Shown here piece by piece: positions 44,014 through 51,899 of a DNA stretch of 64,000 nt. Position 1 is the stretch's first letter; every line of letters starts with the position of its first letter. Under the pieces are notes generated by a model that was given only the letters and a program-made list of their open reading frames with translations, did not search any database and was not told where the DNA came from. A program made the position numbers and the translations under genes. Location: contig CAWAMS010000002.1 in assembly GCA_963783245.1 (NCBI GenBank), positions 496,001-560,000 of the forward strand, in the 5' to 3' direction. This stretch comes from Bog-473 sp963783245 (GTDB taxonomy: Bacteria; Actinomycetota; Acidimicrobiia; Acidimicrobiales; RAAP-2).

Positions 44014-44222
44014 GTGCCCAACCGCTCCAGGGCCTTGTGGTTCTGCGCAATGGCATCGCGCAACCGCAGGAAGAACTGCTGATCGGTTCGGCGCCGCCGG
44101 ACCTGCGCCGTGAGACTGGGGCGCGGGTCACCGTGCCCGCCGACCCCGCCGGGCGGCCCGGTTGCCCCGGACGCCGCGGGCGAACCGGAAGGGTCGTATG
44201 GCCCGTCGTCGTATGTGCTCAT
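44010..44222 (-). CDS. candidate antitoxin of the Doc toxin
   Basis: 70-aa protein: a disordered Gly/Pro/Asp-rich first half and a C-terminal helix (RRRTDQQFFLRLRDAIAQNH). It overlaps the upstream DUF429 gene and the downstream toxin gene by 4 nt each, the classical layout of a toxin-antitoxin pair. The amphipathic C-terminal helix could bind the toxin as in Phd, but no Phd/RHH DNA-binding domain is seen in the N-terminus. Assigned by position; family not recognised. Confidence 0.6.
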   Translation of the reverse strand: MSTYDDGPYDPSGSPAASGATGPPGGVGGHGDPRPSLTAQVRRRRTDQQFFLRLRDAIAQNHKALERLGT

Positions 44223-45004
44223 ACCGTGATTTTAGGAGGACGCCACACGTCTCCCTCCAGGAGGGTCACCGGGTCGGTTGTCTGGCGGAGCGATCCCAGA
44301 TCGACCAGGTGCTCGTGCATGACGAGGGCCGCAATCGCGGCGTCGAACGCATCTTCGGAGCCCACCATGGATGCGGCGAACGGCTCGGGCAGCGCCCAGG
44401 GTGCCCTCTCGAGGTAGAGGGCCCGCTGTTCCAGGTTGCTCTTGTGGACGGGCCCGGTGCACAGGCGCGGGTAGATCTCGAGCACGGTCCAGGGGGAGGG
44501 CGGGTCGAAGGGCCAGACGCTGAAACCCGCCTCCCGCAGTTGGCGGAGGTGGGGCATGCCACGGAGGGAACCGGTGCCCACGGCGCCGGCTCCCCCGACT
44601 TGGAACGTGCTCTTGGCGGAGATGCCGCCCACCGAGAGTGCGCGCTCGGCGCGCCGAAAGTGCTCGGGGAGCGAAGGTCGCGGCCGTCCGGGACGACCCC
44701 AGAAGGGCGGGGCACAGTCGGACAGCCAGGTCTCGCCCTCCCGGGCCGCCAATCGCCACATGTCGTCGACGCTGGAGCAGGACTGCGCCTGCAGGAACCA
44801 CGAGGGGAACGAGAACGAGAAATCCAGCCCGGCGATCAGGCCGCCGGGCGTTCGAGAGCGCAGTGCCACGAGGTCGTCGGTCACCCCCTGGCGGGTACGG
44901 CCGTTGCGCAGCGCAATGAGCTCACCGCCGATGACGTGCGCCAACCAGATCCGTGATGATGCGCCCTGCGCTGCTCCGGACCAATCGACGGCGACGACGT
45001 CCAT
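44219..45004 (-). CDS. DUF429-like RNase H-fold protein
   Basis: 261-aa protein opening MDVVAVDWSGAAQGASSRIW, the first strand with acidic residue of an RNase H-like fold, then LIAGLDFSFSFPSWFL and a late EDAFDAAIAALVMHEHL with acidic residues. This matches the DUF429 type as I know it, suspected of nuclease activity. It sits 6 bp after the DUF1697 gene and overlaps the antitoxin gene by 4 nt. Whether it belongs functionally to the toxin system is open. Confidence 0.65.
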   Translation of the reverse strand: MDVVAVDWSGAAQGASSRIWLAHVIGGELIALRNGRTRQGVTDDLVALRSRTPGGLIAGLDFSFSFPSWFLQAQSCSSVDDMWRLAAREGETWLSDCAPPFWGRPGRPRPSLPEHFRRAERALSVGGISAKSTFQVGGAGAVGTGSLRGMPHLRQLREAGFSVWPFDPPSPWTVLEIYPRLCTGPVHKSNLEQRALYLERAPWALPEPFAASMVGSEDAFDAAIAALVMHEHLVDLGSLRQTTDPVTLLEGDVWRPPKITV

Positions 45005-45010
45005 CGCGAT

Positions 45011-45550
45011 TCAGCGGGCGGCGAGCTCGCTGAGCTTCGTCACCGTGTTCCAATTCCGGGTCGTGGTGACGACGCCGAGCCGGCGTTCCAGCATCGCACC
45101 GTTGAGTTTGGAGTCCCCGTAGCCATCGGGGGTATGGACGTAGACCTCCTTGCCGATGACGACCAGTTCGTCGCGTCCGCTCGGCGGAGGGCTGAAGGCG
45201 GACAGCCTGTCCTTGCCCGGTTTCTCGGCGAGGAAGGTCACGTGGTGCCGGGCCGGGTCGGCCCCCTTTGCCGCGTAGGGACTGGTGGCGAGCACGTGCC
45301 GTAGCTCCGCCGTCGTGCGCAAGATCACCGCAGGCGAACTGCCGAAGTCCTGCTCCAGCCGTCCCTCAATTTGTCGCACCAATGTCGACGTGCTTTTGGT
45401 GGGCGACCTGAAGATGACGTTGCCCGTCTGTATGTAGGTCGAGACATCGCTATACCCGAGGGAGAGGAAACTCTGACGCAGGTCGGCCATGGCCAGGCGC
45501 CCGTGGCCGGCCACGTTGACGCTTCGGAGCAGTGCGATGTAATCCGCCAT
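45011..45550 (-). CDS. DUF1697 family protein
   Basis: 179-aa protein with the clear DUF1697 opening YIALLRSVNVAGHGRLAMAD, then LGYSDVSTYIQTGNVIFRSP and the C-terminal NGAMLERRLGVVTTTRNWNT. The fold is a double ferredoxin-like one; function unknown. First gene of the DUF1697-DUF429-antitoxin-Doc operon. It is divergent from the VOC gene, with 26 bp between starts and overlapping -10 boxes. Confidence 0.9.
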   Translation of the reverse strand: MADYIALLRSVNVAGHGRLAMADLRQSFLSLGYSDVSTYIQTGNVIFRSPTKSTSTLVRQIEGRLEQDFGSSPAVILRTTAELRHVLATSPYAAKGADPARHHVTFLAEKPGKDRLSAFSPPPSGRDELVVIGKEVYVHTPDGYGDSKLNGAMLERRLGVVTTTRNWNTVTKLSELAAR

Positions 45551-45560
45551 GATGAGCCTG

Positions 45561-45570
45561 ATCCTATTGT
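45561..45570. promoter_or_regulatory. overlapping divergent -10 boxes
   Basis: ATCCTATTGT gives TATTGT on the plus strand, 6 nt before the GTG of the VOC gene, and TAGGAT on the minus strand, 10 nt before the DUF1697 ATG. The two boxes share the central TA, the same geometry as the smpB/mec site. The 26-bp space allows no usual leaders, so both mRNAs are probably leaderless or nearly so. Confidence 0.5.
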
Positions 45571-45576
45571 GGAGGC

Positions 45577-45999
45577 GTGCAGCCGATTCTCCACCTGTCC
45601 CTCCCGGTACGGGATCTGGACGAAGCCCGGCGGTTCTATGTGGACGTCCTGGGGTGCACCGCGGGGCGGGCCCGCCAGGGCTATCAGGACGTCTGGTTCT
45701 ACGGTATGCAGGTCACCTTGCACGATCGCCCGGACGAAGCGGCGTCGCTGCCGGGGGGCTCAGTCCGTCACTTCGGGGTGACGCTCGCACGGCGTGACTT
45801 CGACGCGGTGACCGCACATCTGGCGACATGCGGGGTGGAGTGGGTCGCGCCCATCTCGACCGACGACGAGGGGGAGCCGACCGAGCAGACCAAGGCGAAG
45901 GTCGCAGACCCGAGCGGGAATGTGATCGAGCTGAAGACCTACGCCAATGTGGCGGCGGCTCTGGAGACGGTGCCGGCGGGGGTTCGGGGGAACACTTGA
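45577..45999 (+). CDS. VOC family (glyoxalase/bleomycin-resistance fold) protein
   Basis: 140-aa protein with two beta-alpha-beta-beta-beta units: ILHLSLPVRDLDEARRFYVD starts the first, FGVTLARRDFDAVTAHL the second, ending in the typical DPSGNVIELKTYA. Metal ligands plausible at His (LHLSL), the middle His (RHFGV) and the final Glu. GTG start with a TATTGT box 6 nt upstream. The next gene's possible TTG start overlaps its stop. Substrate unknown. Confidence 0.85.
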   Translation: MQPILHLSLPVRDLDEARRFYVDVLGCTAGRARQGYQDVWFYGMQVTLHDRPDEAASLPGGSVRHFGVTLARRDFDAVTAHLATCGVEWVAPISTDDEGEPTEQTKAKVADPSGNVIELKTYANVAAALETVPAGVRGNT

Positions 46000-46040
46000 G
46001 CGGGGCCACCGGGTCGGCACCGGCCGGACCGTCCGAGCGC

Positions 46041-46778
46041 ATGCTCACGGTGCTCGGGTGTGACGGGAGCTGGCCCGGCCCGGGCGGTGCCGGGAGCGGG
46101 TACCTCGTCGCAGCCGGTGGGACGACGATCCTCCTCGATGCGGGTCCGGGCACGTTCGCCCAGCTCCAGCACCACCTCGACCCCGGCGCCATCCATGCTG
46201 TCGTGTTGTCCCACGCCCATCCGGACCACTGGACGGACATCGAGTCGTTCGCCACCTGGGCCGGGTACGGTCCGGGGCAGGAGAGATTCTGTGGGGCGGA
46301 TGGTCGTCCCCTTGCGGTGTATGCCCCTCCCGGACTGCAGGAGCGGTCGCACTACTGCGCTGCAGCCTGGATCGATTGGCGGGAACTGGGCGAATCCGAC
46401 CTGTTCACGATAGGTGCCCTCGAGGTCCGCACCGCCGCCACTGATCACGGCATCGCCACCCGGGCCGTGCGCCTGGTGCACGGTGCCGCCACCTTGGCGT
46501 ATTCGGCGGACTCGGGGCCTGGCTGGTCGGTGGAGACGTTGGGCCGGGGCATCGGGACGTTCCTCTGCGAGGCCACCTATACCCAGGAGGCGGAGGGGTC
46601 GATGCTGCACCTCAGCGGCCGTCAGGCGGGCGCCATGGCGGCCGCAGCCGACGTCCGGCGTCTCATCCTGACGCACCGGTCGCCTACGGTGGCGGCCGAC
46701 GATGTACGTCGTGAGGCCGAACTGGCGTATGGGCGTCCCGTGGAGCAAGCGAGCATGGGTGCCGTCTATTCGTGGTGA
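46041..46778 (+). CDS. metallo-beta-lactamase fold hydrolase, Rv1339-like
   Basis: 245-aa metal hydrolase in the position of Rv1339, directly before rph. It begins LTVLGCDGSWPGPGGAGSGY, and LSHAHPDHWTD supplies H-x-H-x-D-H; later ligands are in TAATDHGIA, YSADSGPG and LILTHRSP. The Mycobacterium protein has been reported as an atypical cyclic-AMP phosphodiesterase. The ATG is chosen because the family starts here; a TTG at 45996 overlapping the VOC stop is in frame. 14 bp precede rph. Confidence 0.85.
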   Translation: MLTVLGCDGSWPGPGGAGSGYLVAAGGTTILLDAGPGTFAQLQHHLDPGAIHAVVLSHAHPDHWTDIESFATWAGYGPGQERFCGADGRPLAVYAPPGLQERSHYCAAAWIDWRELGESDLFTIGALEVRTAATDHGIATRAVRLVHGAATLAYSADSGPGWSVETLGRGIGTFLCEATYTQEAEGSMLHLSGRQAGAMAAAADVRRLILTHRSPTVAADDVRREAELAYGRPVEQASMGAVYSW

Positions 46779-46792
46779 CGAGAGGGAGTGCG

Positions 46793-47572
46793 ATGTCCGA
46801 GAGCAGCGAACGGAGTGGGGCCGGCAAGGATCCGCGCACGGCGCGTGGTGACGGGCGTGCGCTCGACGAGCTCCGGCCGGTCAGCTTCGAGCGGGACTAC
46901 ACGGTCATGGCGCCGGGCTCGGTGCTGGTCTCCTTCGGCCGGACCAAAGTGCTCTGCACGGCGTCGATCGAGGACCGGGTGCCACCGTGGATGCGGGGGA
47001 GCGGCAAGGGCTGGGTCACCGCCGAGTATTCGATGCTGCCCGGCTCGACGCCGGAGCGCGCCTCCCGTGAAGCGGCCAAGGGCAAGCAGTCCGGCCGGAC
47101 GCAGGAGATCCAACGCCTCATCGCACGCTCCTTACGGGCGGTGTGCGACCTCGTCGTCCTCGGAGAAGCACAGATCACGGTCGACTGCGATGTCCTGCAG
47201 GCCGACGGGGGCACGCGCACCGCGTCGATCTGCGGGGCCTACGTCGCCCTGCACGACGCCTTCTCCCGCATGCAGCAGGCGGGCACCTTGCGGGAGAACC
47301 CGCTGACCGACTCCGTGGCGGCGATCTCGGTGGGGATCATCGAGGGCGTCCCGATGCTGGACCTTCCCTATGCCGAGGATTCCCGGGCCGAGGTGGACAT
47401 GAACGTGGTCATGACCGGTGCCGGGCGTTTCGTCGAGGTCCAGGGCACAGCCGAGGGCATGGCGTTCAGCCGGGGCGAGTTGGACAGCCTGTTGGGTTTG
47501 GCGGAAGCAGGGATCAAGGAGCTCTCGGCCGCGCAGGCAGCGGTCCTGGCCACGCCGCCGCCGCCCCGGTGA
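46793..47572 (+). CDS. rph: ribonuclease PH
   Basis: 259-aa phosphorolytic 3'-5' exoribonuclease that trims tRNA ends. Conserved segments: FGRTKVLCTASIEDRVPPWM, AEYSMLPGSTPERASREAAK, the RTQEIQRLIARSLRAV helix, DCDVLQADGGTRTASI and DLPYAEDSRAEVDMNVVMT, with the active-site Asp residues. AGGGAG is 5 nt before the ATG. Its stop overlaps the rdgB start (GTGA). Order Rv1339-like, rph, rdgB as in mycobacteria. Confidence 0.96.
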   Translation: MSESSERSGAGKDPRTARGDGRALDELRPVSFERDYTVMAPGSVLVSFGRTKVLCTASIEDRVPPWMRGSGKGWVTAEYSMLPGSTPERASREAAKGKQSGRTQEIQRLIARSLRAVCDLVVLGEAQITVDCDVLQADGGTRTASICGAYVALHDAFSRMQQAGTLRENPLTDSVAAISVGIIEGVPMLDLPYAEDSRAEVDMNVVMTGAGRFVEVQGTAEGMAFSRGELDSLLGLAEAGIKELSAAQAAVLATPPPPR

Positions 47573-48189
47573 GCACCGCGCCGTTGCGGCTCGTCCTGGC
47601 CTCGGCCAATCCGGACAAGGTGGCGGAAATCTCCGCCGTCCTGGCGGATGCAGTCGAGGTGGAGCTCCTTCCCCGTCCCGAGGAGGTTCCCGACGTCGTC
47701 GAGGACGGGGACACTCTGCACGACAACGCCCTCCTCAAGGCGCGGGCACTGGTCGTCGCCACCGGGCTGGCGGCCTTGGCGGACGACACCGGTCTGGAGG
47801 TCGATGCGCTCGGAGGTGCCCCCGGCGTCTTCTCGGCCCGTTACGCCGGTGAGGGCGCAACGTATGCGGACAATGTGGCCAAGCTCCTGACGGAGCTAGC
47901 CGCGCTGCCTGACGGCGGCGGTGGGCGCACCGCCCGCTTCCGCACCGTCGCCATGGCCTCGTTCCCCGACGGTTCAGAGCTCTGGGCCGATGGTGCGGTC
48001 GAGGGAACCATCGCCGTGGAGGCCGTCGGTACCGGCGGCTTCGGCTACGACCCGGTCTTCGTACCGAGCGAGGGCGACGGGCGCACGTTCGCCGAAATGA
48101 CGCCGAGCGAGAAGAACGCCATCTCGCACCGCGGGCGCGCATTCCGCGCGCTGGCAGCCGCGCTCGCCGCGCGCTCCTCGTCGAAGTAG
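47569..48189 (+). CDS. rdgB: XTP/dITP pyrophosphatase (RdgB/HAM1 family)
   Basis: 206-aa house-cleaning enzyme removing non-canonical purine nucleotides. LVLASANPDKVAEISAVL is the substrate-phosphate motif, ADDTGLEVDALGGAPGVFSA the metal site, TGGFGYDPVF the base pocket and MTPSEKNAISHRGRAFR the C-terminal signature. GTG start overlapping the rph stop, so translation is coupled. Ends in a convergent arrangement with the SRPBCC gene. Confidence 0.95.
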   Translation: MSTAPLRLVLASANPDKVAEISAVLADAVEVELLPRPEEVPDVVEDGDTLHDNALLKARALVVATGLAALADDTGLEVDALGGAPGVFSARYAGEGATYADNVAKLLTELAALPDGGGGRTARFRTVAMASFPDGSELWADGAVEGTIAVEAVGTGGFGYDPVFVPSEGDGRTFAEMTPSEKNAISHRGRAFRALAAALAARSSSK

Positions 48190-48233
48190 CGGTTCGCTCA
48201 GGGGCGGCGCAGGAGGCGCCCGGCGGTCGGTGC

Positions 48234-48251
48234 GTCGACCCACAGGTCGAC
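48234..48251. terminator. hairpin between convergent genes
   Basis: GTCGACC-CACA-GGTCGAC, a perfect 7-bp stem with a 4-nt loop, lies between the stops of rdgB and the SRPBCC gene. It can serve transcripts from either side; no T-run. Confidence 0.45.
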
Positions 48252-48256
48252 GGCCG

Positions 48257-48757
48257 TCACGCGTCGTCGGGTTTGGCGTTCGCCCGCGCGTCGCGCATCA
48301 TCTTCACCCCGTTGGTGAGCGAGTCACTGATGAGCTTGTCGTTGTCCTTGGAGATGAAATCGTGCACGCGCTTCTCGAGAAAGAACCGCAGGATGGGATT
48401 GAAGGCGTGATAGGTCTCGGAGAAGTGGACACGGGTCTTCCCGTTCCCGAGGTCCTCCAGCCGGTTGCGGCCTTGGGCCTTGGACCACAGGGGCTTGCCG
48501 ACGGCGTCGTACTTCCACGAGACCTTGGGGGTGACCTCTGTCAGCCACTCCCACGATTCGCCCCGGCCGCCCGACATCAGATAGCGGGGGACACGGAAGG
48601 TGCAGTGACGGACGAGCCCCTCGCCTATCTCGTCACCGGGGTGGAGGATCTCAATGGTGACGTCCCCGTTCTGGGTGAGGGCGCGGCGCAGCCAGAAGAG
48701 CTCCCACAGCTCGTCCTGCGTGGCTTCGATGTCGACGTAGAAATGGTGCTCTTGCAT
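48257..48757 (-). CDS. SRPBCC (START-like) family protein
   Basis: 166-aa lipid/ligand-binding fold of the polyketide cyclase/Bet v 1 type. HHFYVDIEATQDELWELFWL is the usual first strand and helix, EWLTEVTPKVSWKYDA and KTRVHFSETYHAFNP are middle strands, and a long C-terminal helix ends at KMMRDARANAK. Start at MQEHHF is supported by a TATGGT box exactly 6 nt upstream, consistent with a leaderless mRNA; seven extra residues are possible upstream. Divergent from the glycosyltransferase. Confidence 0.8.
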   Translation of the reverse strand: MQEHHFYVDIEATQDELWELFWLRRALTQNGDVTIEILHPGDEIGEGLVRHCTFRVPRYLMSGGRGESWEWLTEVTPKVSWKYDAVGKPLWSKAQGRNRLEDLGNGKTRVHFSETYHAFNPILRFFLEKRVHDFISKDNDKLISDSLTNGVKMMRDARANAKPDDA

Positions 48758-48774
48758 CGGGTCACCATATCCCC

Positions 48775-48798
48775 GCACCTGACGGTCGCGTCAGGTGC
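48775..48798. promoter_or_regulatory. 24-bp inverted repeat, candidate operator
   Basis: GCACCTGAC-GGTCGC-GTCAGGTGC has perfect 9-bp arms and a 6-nt centre. It lies between the divergent SRPBCC and glycosyltransferase genes, just upstream of the SRPBCC -10 box, so it is better placed for an operator than a terminator. Confidence 0.45.
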
Positions 48799-48852
48799 GC
48801 GCCGCGACGAGGCGCCCGCAGGTGCCCCCGGACCGTTATCGTCTCGCTGGTC

Positions 48853-50094
48853 ATGAAGGTTGCCTATGTGGTACCCCGCTATGGTCCACAGATCCGCGGG
48901 GGTGCGGAGACGGGGGCCAGGATGCTGGCCGAGCATCTCGTGACGGATCGGGGAGATCAGGTGGAGGTCTTCACGTCGGGCGCCCTCGACGCCCTCACCT
49001 GGCGGGACGAACTGCCACTCGGGACGGAGATCATCAACGGGGTCACCGTCCACCGCATCGGATCGGAGGCGGGCCGGGGCGAGGGTTTTCATCCCCTGTC
49101 GGGCATGCTGCTGGCCGACGCTGCCCATGCCAGCGAGCAGGACTGCGAGCGCTGGGTCGACCTGCAGGGCCCGAAATCGCCCGACCTCTTGCGGGCCGTC
49201 GAGGCCAGCGATGCCGACGTCATCGCCTTCTACCCCTATCTGTACTACCCGACGATCCGCGGTCTGCCCCTGGTGCGGGACCGGGCCATCCTCCATCCGG
49301 CTGCGCACGAGGAGCCGGCCCTACACCTGCGGGTATTCGACGGGTTGTTCGCCCAGTGTCCCGGCTTCGCCTTTCACACCCGGAGCGAGCGTCGTCTGGT
49401 GGTGGAGCGCTTCGGTGTCGCCACCACGCCGCAGGTGGTCGTCGGCTTGGGGATCGAAGAGGTGGACGGATCCGCCGAGGCGGCCTGCGCCGCCTTCGGA
49501 CTGGGCGAGGCGCCGTATCTCCTGTGCATCGGCAGGGTCGACGACAAGAAGGGGACGGGGATCCTCTGGCGCTACTTCCGCTCCTACAAGGAGCGCCACC
49601 CGGGTGATCTCCAACTCGTCCTGGTGGGGCAGATCGTCGACCCTCCCGACGACGGGCGCGACATCGTGCTCACCGGGATGGTCGATGACGCGACCAAATG
49701 GGGCTTGCTCCGGGGCGCCCACGCGCTGATCGCCCCCTCGCCGGTCGAGTCGTTCTCGCTCACCGTGATCGAGGGCATGACCGCCGGCGCACCGGCCATC
49801 GTCAATGCGGTGTGCGGGGCCACCCGCGAGCACTGTGCGGAGTCCGGGGCCGGGATGTGGTTCGAGGGCTACGCCGAATTCGAGGCGGTGCTCGACCGGA
49901 TGCTCGGTGATCCCGTCCTGCACGAGACCATGCGCCAGAACGGTTTCCGCTATGTGGAGTCCACCTACCGTTGGCCGGCCGTCATGGAGCGCTACGGAGC
50001 ATTTTTGGAGGCGTTCGTGGCACGACGTCGCGCCGCGAGGAGGGCGGGCGAAGCGCCGAATCGGCCCGTCGGAGAATCTACGTCGACGACGTGA
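48853..50094 (+). CDS. GT4-type glycosyltransferase (GT-B fold)
   Basis: 413-aa glycosyltransferase. The N-terminal Gly-rich loop is VAYVVPRYGPQIRGGAETGA; the C-terminal domain starts ICIGRVDDKKGTGILWRYFR (nucleotide-sugar site, Arg and Lys), and SPVESFSLTVIEGMTAGAP carries the E-x7-E pattern. Family 4 enzymes retain the anomeric configuration and build lipids or polysaccharides. ATG start about 10 nt after a TATCGT box. Its 3' end overlaps the convergent nitroreductase gene by 17 bp. Confidence 0.88.
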   Translation: MKVAYVVPRYGPQIRGGAETGARMLAEHLVTDRGDQVEVFTSGALDALTWRDELPLGTEIINGVTVHRIGSEAGRGEGFHPLSGMLLADAAHASEQDCERWVDLQGPKSPDLLRAVEASDADVIAFYPYLYYPTIRGLPLVRDRAILHPAAHEEPALHLRVFDGLFAQCPGFAFHTRSERRLVVERFGVATTPQVVVGLGIEEVDGSAEAACAAFGLGEAPYLLCIGRVDDKKGTGILWRYFRSYKERHPGDLQLVLVGQIVDPPDDGRDIVLTGMVDDATKWGLLRGAHALIAPSPVESFSLTVIEGMTAGAPAIVNAVCGATREHCAESGAGMWFEGYAEFEAVLDRMLGDPVLHETMRQNGFRYVESTYRWPAVMERYGAFLEAFVARRRAARRAGEAPNRPVGESTSTT

Positions 50095-50686
50095 ACGGCA
50101 CCCCGTAGCGGTTCAGATGTGCCTTCTCGGAAATGGGAAGCCGGCGCGGTGGGCCCAGCTTCTTCGGGAGGTGCCCGATCGGGATCACCGCGACGGGCCG
50201 AATCTCCGGTGGGAGGTCCAGCGCGTCGGAGAGGTCGTTCCCGCTGAGGGTCGGGAGCGTCGTCAGGGTGGATCCCAGCCCGAGGGCATGGGCGGCCAGG
50301 AGCAGGTTCTGGACGGCGGGGAAGATCGAGGAGTCGAGGGATTCGGCGAAGGTCAGACGCGTATCTCCGGCGACGACGATCAGCACGGGGGCTTTGGCAC
50401 ATCCACCCATCGCACCCTGGTCCACGTCGGCCAGGAAGGCCGGCGACAGGCGCCCGGTCTCCATGTCACGAGCCCCGCCTTCCCAGACCCGGGCGGTGAT
50501 GTCGCCGATGGTGGCGCGTATGCCGGGGTCGCGCACCACGATGAACACGAAGGGCTGGCTGTTCTCCGCGGTCGGGGCGTGCGTGGCGGCGGTCAGGATC
50601 TTGGCCACGGTGGCGTCGTCGACATCCTCGGGAGTAAAGGAGCGGGCGGCGCGCTGGCTGAGGACTACATCGAAGAAGTCGGTCAC
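50078..50686 (-). CDS. nitroreductase family protein
   Basis: 202-aa FMN oxidoreductase. It opens FFDVVLSQRAARSFTPEDVD with the Arg-Ser pair for FMN phosphate, THAPTAENSQPFVFIVV is the conserved FMN contact region, and AVQNLLLAAHALGLGSTLTT plus VIPIGHLPKK complete the fold. GTG start with TACCAT exactly 6 nt upstream, so the mRNA is probably leaderless. The true electron acceptor is unknown. Confidence 0.9.
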   Translation of the reverse strand: MTDFFDVVLSQRAARSFTPEDVDDATVAKILTAATHAPTAENSQPFVFIVVRDPGIRATIGDITARVWEGGARDMETGRLSPAFLADVDQGAMGGCAKAPVLIVVAGDTRLTFAESLDSSIFPAVQNLLLAAHALGLGSTLTTLPTLSGNDLSDALDLPPEIRPVAVIPIGHLPKKLGPPRRLPISEKAHLNRYGVPFTSST

Positions 50687-50822
50687 GCCGTGATGGTACC
50701 GGCCGGTGGATTCCGGTGCCCGATCGGGTGAGGCGCTACCTTGGGCGCTGCATCGGGAGGCGGCCAGGCGACCGGGACACGGTTGTGGGTGGGGATCGGA
50801 CCGAGTGGGACAAGGAGAGCGA

Positions 50823-51338
50823 GTGCCCGGACGCGACGCATCGTTGGAAGAGCTCCTCGAGGGCATGATCGGGCAGCCGACGAGCCGGTCCAGGGTCGTG
50901 GTCGAGCGCGGGCCCGTGACTCTCTTCGCCGCTGCCGTGGGCAGCACCAGCCCGATCTACCATGACCTCGCTGCGGCGAAGGCGGCGGGGTTCGGCTCCA
51001 TCCCCGCTCCGCCGACGTGGCCCTTCGCCATGGAATTCGCGGGGAAGTTCGAAGAGCTACAACCCGCTGACGGGGTGACGGGGAGCCCGCTCACGGCCGC
51101 GCTGGGGCGGCTCATGGCGCACGGAGGCCTGATCCTCCACGGTGAGCAGGAGTTCGTCTACCATCGCCCGATCGTGGTGGGCGATGTCCTGCTCGGCGAA
51201 GGCAAGGTCGTTGACGCGTACCAGAAGGTCTCCAAGGGCAGGACCATGACCTTCTTCGTGAGCGAGACCACATGGTGCGATGACAACACCGGTGAACCGG
51301 TCGTCACGGCCATCTTCAATCTGATTCACCGCGCATGA
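50823..51338 (+). CDS. MaoC-like dehydratase subunit (HadA type)
   Basis: 171-aa hot-dog protein of the FAS1-like/HadA kind. ERGPVTLFAAAVGSTSPIYH and AGFGSIPAPPTWPFAMEFAG are the first conserved blocks, LHGEQEFVYHRPIVVGDVLL the second. It lacks the catalytic Asp/His motif, found in the partner encoded 51 bp later, as for mycobacterial HadA with HadB. Together they dehydrate 3-hydroxyacyl-ACP in fatty-acid elongation. GTG start with AAGGAG 7 nt upstream. Confidence 0.85.
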   Translation: MPGRDASLEELLEGMIGQPTSRSRVVVERGPVTLFAAAVGSTSPIYHDLAAAKAAGFGSIPAPPTWPFAMEFAGKFEELQPADGVTGSPLTAALGRLMAHGGLILHGEQEFVYHRPIVVGDVLLGEGKVVDAYQKVSKGRTMTFFVSETTWCDDNTGEPVVTAIFNLIHRA

Positions 51339-51389
51339 CGGCGCCGTCGGGGAGTGCGTGCCGCGAGACGTCGACGGGAGGTCGAGAGA

Positions 51390-51821
51390 ATGGGTGAGCA
51401 GAAGTTGTCCTTCGACGACGTGGCGGTGGGCGATGAGGCCCCGGTGGTCTCCCACAAGCTGACCAGGACCGACCTGGTGAAGTACGCCGGGGCATCCGGG
51501 GACTTCAACCCGATGCACCACGACGAGGTGCTGGCCGTGGCGGCCGGTCAACCGAGCGTGTTCGGGCACGGCATGTTCTCCATGGGTCTCCTCGGGTCGG
51601 CCCTGACCGACTATGTCGGGGTCGGGAATGTGACCCGCTACCGGGTCCGCTTCGCACGTCAGACCTGGCCCGAGGAGGTCCTCTCCTCCACCATCGTGGT
51701 GACGGGGAAGCGGGAGGAGGACGGCAAGAAGCTGCTCGACCTGGCGGTGACGCTCGCCAACGGCGAGGGAGAGGTCAAAGTCGTCGGGGAGGCCACGGCG
51801 GAGCTGCCCGACAAGGCCTGA
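51390..51821 (+). CDS. MaoC-like dehydratase catalytic subunit (HadB type)
   Basis: 143-aa hot-dog enzyme with hydratase-2 motif YAGASGDFNPMHHD (catalytic Asp and His) and FGHGMFSMGLLG. It forms a heterodimer with the non-catalytic partner just upstream and removes water from 3-hydroxyacyl-ACP, likely in long-chain fatty-acid synthesis. ATG with GGTCGAGAGA just upstream, a modest ribosome site. It is the last gene of the intact core block before the decayed zone. Confidence 0.88.
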   Translation: MGEQKLSFDDVAVGDEAPVVSHKLTRTDLVKYAGASGDFNPMHHDEVLAVAAGQPSVFGHGMFSMGLLGSALTDYVGVGNVTRYRVRFARQTWPEEVLSSTIVVTGKREEDGKKLLDLAVTLANGEGEVKVVGEATAELPDKA

Positions 51822-51899
51822 ACGCCTCGCCCGCCGTGCTCCATTCGTCCGGGCCGTGAGCCCGCATTTGGCGGGGATGGTCAGATCTGATCAGATCGT

